Source: Tritrichomonas musculus
Lineage: Eukaryota; Parabasalia; Tritrichomonadida; Tritrichomonadidae
DNA length: 64,000 bases
Direction of reading: 5' to 3'
Assembly: GCA_039105265.1 (NCBI GenBank)
Contig: JAPFFF010000018.1
Location: forward strand, 806,001 to 870,000
The first letter of the stretch is position 1. Every line of letters begins with the position of its first letter. The notes beneath the pieces were generated by a model. That model did no database searches and was not told where the DNA came from. It saw only the letters and a program-made list of their open reading frames with translations. Made by a program: the position numbers and the translations under genes. Shown one piece after another: positions 12,253 through 21,111 of this stretch.

Positions 12253-12286
12253 TTTTTTTATTTTATTTTACTAAACGGCTTTTGCG

Positions 12287-14125
12287 ATGAACAAACAAAA
12301 AGAAAGAGTTGAAATCAAAGAAGGAATTCATTGGATAAAACTAACAGAGAATCATAAAGATAAAACAAAAAGAAAAATATTTAATTATAAATGCCAAATA
12401 TGCAATGAGATATATAAGAATCACCGAAATGCAAGAGCACACTGTGAAGAATGCTTAATCAATCACTCAAAAAGTGATGGTCAATTAACTTTGGATGATT
12501 CTTTTAAATTTTCAAAAACAAAAACAAAAAAAACTTCACCATTCCAAAAAAATCCTCCTTACTCAAGAGTTTCCACTGAAAAAGATCCGAATTCAATTAT
12601 TCCAGGAAAAATCAAAGTTTTGGTGGAGTTAATAGCTGATAACAATTTATCATATACTCAATTATCAAGTCCAAGCTGGATGCGATTGATCTACACGTTC
12701 GACCCTGATTTCGAAATTCCATCTCATGAAAACTTGCGATCTTATATAATTAGCTATTCTAAAGATATAAAAAATATATCTTTAAACAGTTTTCGTGGCA
12801 GAACAATTGGCTTGGCGATTGATGGTGCCACTTTTAGGAAAATACATTATTATGCCGTCGTAATGATAGCTTATGATCAAGTTCGTCTATATGATGTTTT
12901 TCCTTTAGAAAACCAAAACGCAGCTTCTATTTCAAAAGCAATGTTAACAGTGTATAATGATTGCAAACTTTATGATATCACCATTGCTGGAGTAGTATCA
13001 GACAATGCGGCTCCACTTAAGGCAGCTTTAACTGGTTCTCATCCACTTCATTTGCCATCATTACTTGGAGAAGCAATTTTAAGAGTTGCGTGCGGAGCTC
13101 ATTCATCACAACTTGCGATTGTTGATGCCACTAAAAAAATTAAAGAGTTCAAAGATTTCACCATTCAAATCTTGGATTTATTAAAATGGGTGAAAAAACA
13201 TGAAAAAGAACTGAAAGATTTTGTTTCTTCTCAAGTACCAGATTTTATCATTACTCGTTGGAATACTTTATGCATGGTGACAGGTTATTTTGTTAAAAAT
13301 GAAGAAATGATAAATGAATTTATATCGTTTGTGATCTCAAAAGAGCAGAATGAATATAGAGAAAAGCTTGTAAAGCACCAAAGAGCATTATTAACCAACA
13401 AACTGAATCTTATACCTCAAGTTCCAGAAAAGCCTCAAATACAGAAAATACCACAAACATGGAAAAGAATGTTAGACATTCTGGAAATTATTGCAGAATT
13501 TACAACACGAATTGAAGGAGATACAGTAATGCAACAAGATTTATACATTCAATATAAAAAAGCTCTCAATGAATTTGATTTAATTAGTAATAGAGGAAAT
13601 ACGGAGGACGAGTTTAAACAAATGTTTATTGAAAGATTTAAATCAACAGCTAATATAAGAATATCTCAAATTGCATACATTTTTACAGCAAAGGGATTAA
13701 AAGAATACAGAGAAGAAGGGATGACTGACAGAACAGAATTAACAAAAGTTATTCAAGAAATTGGTCATACACTTTTGAATGATGAATATAATGATTCATT
13801 TATTACAGCTTCTTTTGATCATTATTTGGACAATGTTGAATTTCCTATCGACCAGTCTAGCCGAGTGTTTTGGAAATTACTCCAAGACCAATTTTTTACT
13901 GAAAATGACCTCAATGATGGAAAACCAATCTCACTCAAAACATTTTCTAAGATGGCAACATTACTTCTATGCTTACCGGCAACGGAAGCAATAACAGAAC
14001 GATGCTTTTCATCTTTTCGAAGACTATTATCAGATTATAATTCAAATATGCTTCCTGATCTTTTTATAGCATTATGCACGGTTAAAATGCATGTGAGATA
14101 TAAAAATAAATATCCACTTAAATAA
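12287..14125 (+). CDS. hAT-family transposase, intact
   Basis: A 612-residue protein with no break. It starts with a BED-like zinc finger (C36, C39, H52, C56) for DNA binding. The RNase H-like catalytic core follows: LAIDGATFRK with D179, VVSDNAAPLKAA with D239, then the hAT CxxH motif (C269, H272), ITRWN, and a C-terminal block PATEAITERCFSSFRRLL with the expected catalytic E571. The C-terminal dimerisation region runs to the end. Length and motif order fit full-length hAT transposases. The enzyme would cut out and reinsert elements with short TIRs and 8-bp duplications, which is the type seen repeatedly here. It lies inside the 11,515-15,609 element. Whether it is expressed is not shown, but a complete frame suggests recent activity. 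Confidence 0.9.
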   Translation: MNKQKERVEIKEGIHWIKLTENHKDKTKRKIFNYKCQICNEIYKNHRNARAHCEECLINHSKSDGQLTLDDSFKFSKTKTKKTSPFQKNPPYSRVSTEKDPNSIIPGKIKVLVELIADNNLSYTQLSSPSWMRLIYTFDPDFEIPSHENLRSYIISYSKDIKNISLNSFRGRTIGLAIDGATFRKIHYYAVVMIAYDQVRLYDVFPLENQNAASISKAMLTVYNDCKLYDITIAGVVSDNAAPLKAALTGSHPLHLPSLLGEAILRVACGAHSSQLAIVDATKKIKEFKDFTIQILDLLKWVKKHEKELKDFVSSQVPDFIITRWNTLCMVTGYFVKNEEMINEFISFVISKEQNEYREKLVKHQRALLTNKLNLIPQVPEKPQIQKIPQTWKRMLDILEIIAEFTTRIEGDTVMQQDLYIQYKKALNEFDLISNRGNTEDEFKQMFIERFKSTANIRISQIAYIFTAKGLKEYREEGMTDRTELTKVIQEIGHTLLNDEYNDSFITASFDHYLDNVEFPIDQSSRVFWKLLQDQFFTENDLNDGKPISLKTFSKMATLLLCLPATEAITERCFSSFRRLLSDYNSNMLPDLFIALCTVKMHVRYKNKYPLK

Positions 14126-15609
14126 TAAAAAAGAAGCTTAATTAAATTATAAATTTAATTAATTAAATTATAAATTTGAAACTTTATATTATTTCATATT
14201 TATTTATTTTTAATGAATTTCACAATAATTAAATACATAAGAAGACAATTAAATAAATTATATCGATTAAATATGCAATGAATCCACTTCATTTATAAGA
14301 AATTTAGATATTATTGAAAAAAATAGAATTTTCAATGGACGTTGCTCAGAAACATTAATGATAATAATAATCATAAGATTGAATCTAAATTACTACAAAT
14401 ATCATTCTGGAATATATAATTCCGGGAAAAAGATTCCGATAAAAATGATTCCGGTAAAACTAATTCCCGGATAAATAGTAATGATATAATAAATGTTTTT
14501 TGCTAACAATTTGAATGTATTTAAATTTGGAATTAACTCACAATTTTATGCTTATTTTATAAGTAAGTAAATAAAATTTGCTCATAAGTATAATTAAAAA
14601 ATATTTAAAAACTTTCAAACAATTCAAATCAGTTAAATTTTAATATTTGAATGTTTAATCATGCTACATTGTAATGTAGTACATTACTCAGTAATATAAT
14701 ATTTTGTATTTAAAGAAGAGCAATATTTCATTTTCTGAGCAACGTCCATTGAAAATTTCTATAAAGAAGAGAAATTATTAAAGTTCTAATTGAAGCTATT
14801 GATTTATGCTCTTTTGCCTTTGATCATTACTATATTCCAATTTAACATTAAAAATAGTTTTAAAATTAAAATAAATTTAAATATATAATAATATCAAAAA
14901 ACATATTTAAATTAATTTTTGTAATTAATGATAGTTTAATGATAATGATCAATATGTGACACATGTTCCCCTAAATACTTTCATAACAGATAAAATAAGT
15001 TATATTTTTAGTAATCAATAAACTTAAATATAATTTAACATGTATTGTAATATAATTTCTTTTCATATGAATACCAAAATATCAATGATTAATTCCTATA
15101 ATTCTTCATTATTTAAACTTGTGAGCATTTAACGGGCACATTTAAAATTCATATTTTTTGAAAAATATTGAAAAAGTTGAAAAAAAAAAGTAATTCAAAA
15201 ATTGAATACAATGGACTTTTTTAATGGATTTTTAAACATGGATTTGACTTTTTAATGTATGGACTACGTAAACCATTCAAATGTGGACTTTTATAAAAAT
15301 TTCCGAAGGCCTTATTGAATTGCATTAATTTTTTTAAACATTTTGAAATTAACATTTATTGATTATAAATTAAATAAAATAATTATTCATATATTACTTA
15401 TTAGTTAAAACTCTTTATTTTTGTTTTTCATTAATTTTTATTTGAGAAAAATGTAGATAATGTCTAAAAATACAATGTTTAGCAATTATCTTTGGAACAT
15501 ATGCTAAAAATTTTAATTTTTTTACTGTATTAATTTTTATATATGATGTGTAATAACATATATAACTCGCTAACATTTTTGAAGAAAATAGTTTGGTTTT
15601 ATTACGTTT
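14126..15609. other. non-coding part of the hAT-bearing element
   Basis: Apart from the CAATGGACGTTG unit, AT-rich sequence with stops in all frames. A short stretch with repeated TGGACTTTT near 15211-15290 echoes TTGGACTTTTTGATTTTTGG on the other side near 11897, suggesting subterminal transposase-binding repeats (inference). Confidence 0.35.
14333..14751. mobile_element. 419-bp MITE-like unit with CAATGGACGTTG ends
   Basis: CAATGGACGTTGCTCAGAAA at 14333 is inverted exactly at the right, ending at 14751. The interior is non-coding. The 12234 copy has the same orientation as the left one. This unit may therefore be a short derivative of the transposase element inserted near its end, or the real right end of it. 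Flanking 8-mers do not match, so insertion is not proven. Confidence 0.55.
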
Positions 15610-16043
15610 ATATTAATAAAATTTATTTGACAATAATATGGTTACATTTGGTGATTTTTAAAACCCAAAAAACGTTTATTTCACCAAATTTACAAGCTTA
15701 ATTCAGATAAAATTCATCAACAAAAATATGCAATATATAATAATCTCTTCTTTAAAAAAAAATTTTATTTAAATAGCAAATTTGTATAATTTATTTAATA
15801 AATTATACATATATATGAAGAATTAGTGATTTTTAAAACGAAAAATATTATTAAATATTTGATCAATCTTAAAATAAAAATTTTCCATAAAAAATGAAAT
15901 CTATGGCAATATTAGTTGTTATTATACTAAAATTCATAAAAATATTTGAAATGCTTTCTTATGTTTTTGTATTTTCCGTTACGAAAGTGAAAATTTCCGT
16001 TACAAAAGTGAAACTGGTGTAATAAAAAAAAAATTAGCAAATT

Positions 16044-17135
16044 CAGACCACCTGACAAGGTAAGGCCGTTTAGAAATAAAAAATTAAAAAGGTAATATCA
16101 AGAAATTGAAAAAAATTTAGGAATTCTTTTTTTAATATTTTATTATAAAAAAATTATCTCTAAGTAATTATGAATATGATTTTCCAAAATTTCAAGCCTA
16201 TAAGATTTTTGAAAATTAACATAAAACATTTTTATCTTTATAAATACAAAATGTAATTGATTAAAAACATGTGATAAATGTTATATATTTATTCATTTTG
16301 TAGTATTTAAAATATATAATTAACAATCTAAGAAAGAATCTCAAATGCTTACATATTAATTGTGTTATTTTTTTCATTTGGAGTTTCTATTAAATTATGA
16401 AAATAAATATTTGATTGAATAAATATTTTTGTAGTGCTGTTATTCATAGGAAATGAAAAAGAATTTGGCGCTAGATTTTTCAAAAAAGTTGAATCATTAT
16501 ATTGATCAATCATTTTCTAACACGAAAAGGCATCAAAAATAAATATATTTTAAATATTTCCTTTGAATATACTAAAATAATATATATTTACATGTATATA
16601 CTTAGATGTGGTAAGATAATATGGATTTTATTAAAAAAAACTGTTAAACTTTTTGAGAAATCAATTAATCAATTAGTATTCTAAAAAAAGCAAGTATGAT
16701 TGACTCCTCAACTTACTTATGCAATACCAATATGAAGAAATACTTGTATATTATCTAGAATGTACCAAACAGTCTTTTAAAAAATAGCCCTGATGCATAT
16801 GTTTTAGAATATAATTATGATATCGATTGAGAACATTTGATCAAAGAGACATATGATTGAAAAATGAATTTTTATTTTATTTAATATATTTGGTACAGTT
16901 TTCTCTTCGTTTTTTTATAAATGAGTATTTATTTAATTTATAAAATAAAGCTTTCAATTTATTAAAAAACGATCATATTTCTTAGAAATATTTATCTACA
17001 TACAAATAATTTTATCTTAAAATTCTGCGCCAATTTTTTTAAAATATTTAATAATTGTAATTGCTATATAGAGTGTTATTATTATTTAAAATATGGAGCA
17101 TTTTTAATAGAAAAAATTTTATGCCAGGTGGTCTG
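16044..17135. mobile_element. 1,092-bp element with CAGACCACCTG ends, 6-bp duplication CAAATT
   Basis: The left end CAGACCACCTGACA (16044) is inverted at the right as TGCCAGGTGGTCTG (ends 17135). CAAATT lies outside both (16038-16043 and 17136-17141). The interior is AT-rich without a gene. The ends look hAT-like (CAG) but the clear duplication is 6 bp, so the family is uncertain. It sits only 20 bases from the end of the 21-bp-repeat element. Confidence 0.6.
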
Positions 17136-17429
17136 CAAATTCCTATTTATTTTAAGGGTTGATTGAAAGAACGAGTCCTTAGATTTCACAAAGAAAAGTA
17201 GCGAAAAATATTTGTCCGAGACAATAATAATAATTACTTTCATTTCTTTCAGCTCTCATGACTTTATTTATGGAGACGATAATAATAATAATAATCAGGA
17301 ACAACATTTACGCACATTTCAAGACTGTTAAATTTTCCTCAAGAAAAAAACTCAATCTCTTCAATCTGCTTCTCATTCTCTTTCTTTATTTTGCTTCTTT
17401 ATTCCTCGATGCTGCTTCATCTTTTTTTT

Positions 17430-17943
17430 GGAATGATTGTGATCAAATCTAACAAAAACAGAATAGATTACTGACTGTTATTGCTATCTCAAAAGAATGC
17501 ATAATTTTTGGAAGAGATAATATTGAATCATTAGATCATCAATCATTCAGGAAACCAGTCAGCATTTCCTGATGAAAGGCTTTCATTATTGATTCTGTAT
17601 TGAGTATTTTTGCGCAAATGTCTCAAATTAAGACGAGACAGGTATGAAGGAAGCATCTGAAATATCGAAAAAAAATTGAATGAAAAAAAAATCAATGAAG
17701 TGTCAAACACAATTTTTCACTTCCTAGCAATTTATAAAGATGTGTGGATGCTTTTTCTTTGATTAAATAGCATGGACAGCTAGAACACTGAAAAAAAAAA
17801 AAATGTTTCAAAAATGAATGTTTAATTAATTGCTGTGGCACTATAATCACTATTGAACCAAACTCAGATTTAATTTGCAAACAAGTTCCGATAGCAATAA
17901 CATTCAGTAATCTATTCTGTTGATTGTGATCACAATCATTCCA
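17430..17943. repeat. inverted repeat, arms about 55 bp
   Basis: GGAATGATTGTGATCA followed by ACAGAATAGATTACTGA and TGTTATTGCTATC at 17430-17488 is repeated inverted at 17890-17943 with few mismatches. The 400-bp loop has no convincing gene. The arms look like ends of a foldback element, but I find no duplication outside, so insertion is not demonstrated. The stretch before it, 17142-17429, includes AAT microsatellite runs. Confidence 0.65.
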
Positions 17944-19269
17944 TATTTTAATTCAAAAGTTAATTATAATTGTTTAAATGTTTATAAGGTCAGCTTTTTT
18001 AATCAATATGAGTTTTTATTTGAATAATATTATTGTAATAGAATTTTTATTTACCTTGAATAGGCAATCAGAGTAAATATAAATTTTTGAAAACTTTTTG
18101 AAATAAATTTTTTGAAAAATTTTTGTAATAAAAATTTTTCCTTCATTCTGACGTCGAAAAATAGATACTAAAAATAGAGGTGGAAAAAAAATTTTTTTTT
18201 CCCCATATTAAAAACAATATATATTAAAATATAATAATATGTTTCCTATTAATAAAAAAGCAAAAATTGTTTACTTAAATTATTTTGGTTTCCAAGATAT
18301 ACATATTTTTTAAAAAAAACCGAAAAAAATAAAATAGATATATCTTGATTTAAAATAATCATATTAATTATATTATCATATATATCATTTTATAAATGTA
18401 TATTAAATTTAATTTAAAAATATTTTTTAGGAATACCAATTGAAATATATTGAAATAAAAAACAGAGAAATCCAAAAAGTTTAATTTAGTCAAAACTTGA
18501 TCATTTTTTCACCCAAGCTAAATATATTATGTAATATTATCTTATATTTATTATTATATATATTTACAAATTTTCAATTAAAAATAATGATATAAATAAA
18601 AAGATATTCATGATTCATTTTACGAAATTTTCCAATAATGACAAAAAAAAAGTAAAGATTGCACCATAACTTCCTATTTATCTAAGATCAGAAAATTTAT
18701 ATATTATTTATGATTAGTATATCATTCAATAATCTTTTTTAAATGATAAGATTTTATTTTGTCATTCAAGGTATATTCACTAATGACAGTTTTTAAAAGC
18801 TTCTATAAAATACGAGTAATCCATTGATATAACATATTTGTATTGTTTTTTATAGATTTTTTGTTTTTTATGTTATAAAATAACAAATATTTTCTTTTTT
18901 ATTATCTAAATCAATTGTATTAAGTAAAGATAAAATCGTTTTTTTCATATTTTTCCAAAAAGAAGTGTTTTTTATATATTTTTGAATACATCTACAAATC
19001 TCAGCTGTCAAAAATAAATTAAGATTGATAAATCAAATTTATTATGTTTATAAAATATCTATTCATGGAACATATTTAATTTCGACTGCTGAATTTTTAG
19101 ATATTAACAAAAATAAATCCCAATTGTAAATTCTCAGAAAAAATGAGTAGTTTACATTTTTTTGAATAAAATTTAACATACTTTTTAATATGACTGAACT
19201 AAGTAGAAGCGCGCTTAAACTCAAATGAATTGAGCATGAAATAGATGAAAAACAATCAGAATTGAATTT
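17944..19269. other. intergenic, no gene seen
   Basis: AT-rich with stops in all frames. The last 200 bases may hold decayed 5' parts of the pseudogene that follows, but I could not follow a frame. Confidence 0.45.
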
Positions 19270-20807
19270 AATGAACACGCCTAACCATCAGAATGCTTTT
19301 TGAATCAAAACCATAATTCTTTTAATGAAATCATTGACCAAAACACAAATTTAACTGAAAAATATCTGATTCTTGGAGATATTATCAAAAATGTTGCAAA
19401 TGTCACAAAAAAGAAACAAAAGAAATCGAGCATGAAATTGAATTAGAAAAATTTTTCAATTTTTTCCATCAATTTTACAAAAGAACACCAGAATTTTGTG
19501 ATCTGCAAAATGTTAGTGATATAATTGACAATTACGATAGTAATTATCCAGAAGTCCCCGTTTCTGATATTAAAGATTATTATTATATTTGGCTTTCAAA
19601 CAATTTTTCAAAATATGAGTTCTTGTTAAGTTCAAAAATACCAGAAATATTAAGTTCACCAAATCTTTAATTCAGTAAAAATGATATATCTATATTTATA
19701 GCGATTTTTATTCTGATTAAAATTGAATGAACACATTGAAAATTTGAATGACCCAAACTTTGTAAATCAATTTTATCTATTTCTAAATAACTATCTACAG
19801 AATAAATTATTTTTAATTTTAGTACTAACTAAGCTTGTAAAATATACCCAAATGTAAAAAAAAGACCTGGTCTTGGTGATTCTTTCTGGTCTTTTGGCGA
19901 TTTTAATAAATCTTTTAAAAAGTTATTTATTATGAATTATTAAATAAAATGATTAAATGATATTTGATTAAATAATAATTCAATTTACGAATCAACATTC
20001 AATAAATTCAATGAATTTATTTAATTACTCGGCTATATATATTCATAAAAATATAAATACTATTAATATTTCAATGCATTATTTATTATTCGGCTATATA
20101 TATTCATAAAAATAAAAATACTATTAATATTTTAAATACATTTTATATCGGTATATATTTAAAATATAAATGAAAAAAAATTATTTTTAATTGAAAAAAT
20201 GCTTTTATTGATTTTATTATAATTTTATATCTTATTTTTTTTTTTTATTTTATATATGATATTTTGAAAGCTTTACAAATCACCATCGCCAAAAAAACCG
20301 TTTTGATGATCTCCAAAATATATGTAAACTATTCAAAATTGATTGCTGTCTCCAAAAGCCCAAGACCTGGGCTTTTGGTGAAATCGGTTATTTGGCTTTT
20401 CATCGTCAATATAAATGAGCTTTTTATTATTATTTTATATGTTATATTATACAAATCATACAATTATTTTGTAATATTCAAAAAATAACATTTTTTTACT
20501 GAGAAAATCTTATCGATTATTAATATGACTTTTGATAAAACTCATTTAATTCCTCTTTCAAATAATTCAATGGTTTATGACAATAATAAATATTAATAAA
20601 ATTTATTTGACAATAATATGGTTACATTTGGTGATTTTTAAAACCCAAAAAACGTTTATTTCACCAAATTTACAAGCTTATACTAACTATACTAATTTAA
20701 ATTATAATGATAAATTTAGCTTAGGTGATTCATACACCTGTATTCCAAAAACATATCAAAATATCATAAGATGGTTTTATGATAAAAGGCTGATATTTAT
20801 TATATAG
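19270..20807 (+). pseudogene. decayed protein gene split by an AAGCTTG element
   Basis: Coding-like plus-strand segments occur in different frames. One at about 19319-19440 reads NEIIDQNTNLTEKYLILGD. Another at about 19422-19670 reads EKFFNFFHQFYKRTPEFCDL and ends in a stop. A third at about 19740-19830 runs straight into the element. After the element, the frame reads YTNLNYNDKFSLGDSYTCIP and ends at the TAG near 20805. The reading frames imply at least two frameshifts besides the 850-bp insertion. I do not recognise the family. The composition is less AT-rich than the flanks, which supports former coding use. Confidence 0.6.
19831..20680. mobile_element. AAGCTTG element copy B, intact 850 bp, TSD TACTAACT
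   Basis: Starts AAGCTTGTAAAATATA and ends TTTACAAGCTTA. TACTAACT is duplicated at 19823-19830 and 20681-20688. The sequence is nearly identical to the two halves of copy A, including the GACCTGGTCTTGGTGATTCT block. The small open frames within are not conserved as proteins; substitutions change them freely. The 8-bp duplication suggests hAT-type mobilisation by an enzyme encoded elsewhere. Confidence 0.85.
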
Positions 20808-21091
20808 ATGTTTTGCTTATATTTATATAAAATGGAATCAAATAAATCCATTTTGCTTTGTTTTTTGTCATTTTAGCGGAGATGAAAAAGTTCGATTTTC
20901 TCAAAAACTGTCAGTCGAAAATCTATAACTTACCTATAATTCTAGTTCATTATTGATGATAAGCATATCCTATAAGTTTTATTAAATTTGACAGCTGATA
21001 AATTTTTTTTTCCACCTTTCTAAAAATATATAAAACAATTTTGACAAAACTTTGATAAAAATTTTTTAAAAAATTTTTCATTTTTTTCTAC

Positions 21092-21104
21092 TCATTAAAT
21101 CATT
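21092..21104 (+). promoter_or_regulatory. putative initiator (two TCATT matches)
   Basis: TCATT at 21092-21096 and again at 21100-21104, 8-20 bases before the ATG at 21112. Both fit TCA-Y-W. Confidence 0.35.
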
Positions 21105-21111
21105 ATTTAAA

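Larger units (their letters stand above)
11515..15609. mobile_element. 4,095-bp element containing a hAT transposase gene, TSD ATATTAAT
   Basis: Inserted in copy A of the AAGCTTG element. The left end AAACGTGATAAAAC is inverted at the right as GTTTTATTACGTTT. ATATTAAT occurs at 11507-11514 and 15610-15617, and once only at the same place in the uninterrupted copy B near 20590. The 8-bp TSD matches the hAT superfamily, as does the transposase within. The TIR does not begin with the usual CAG or TAG, and another set of inverted ends (CAATGGACGTTG) lies inside. The transposase may therefore belong to a further nested element. Confidence 0.75.
10737..15700. mobile_element. AAGCTTG element copy A, interrupted, TSD ATTCAGAT
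   Basis: Begins AAGCTTGTAAAATATA at 10737 and ends TTTACAAGCTTA at 15700. ATTCAGAT flanks both (10729-10736 and 15701-15708). Sequence 10737-11514 and 15618-15700 together match copy B (19831-20680) nearly base for base; the junction is where the 4,095-bp element entered. Without that insert the copy is about 861 bp. It has no coding function. The open frame at 11118-11405 is non-coding and occurs in copy B with substitutions. Confidence 0.85.
10523..16022. mobile_element. outer element with 21-bp repeat arms (foldback-like), host of nested insertions
   Basis: The left end starts TTACACCTGTTTCACTTT at 10523. Its inverted partner at the right ends at 16022, reading AAAGTGAAACTGGTGTAA. Both arms continue into GTAACGGAAA-containing subrepeats: about six 21-bp units on the left and two on the right. 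TA flanks each end (10521-10522 and 16023-16024). Removing the AAGCTTG element inside leaves only about 540 bp of original element. Arms made of tandem repeats are the hallmark of foldback-type elements. TA as target is inferred from position only. Confidence 0.6.
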
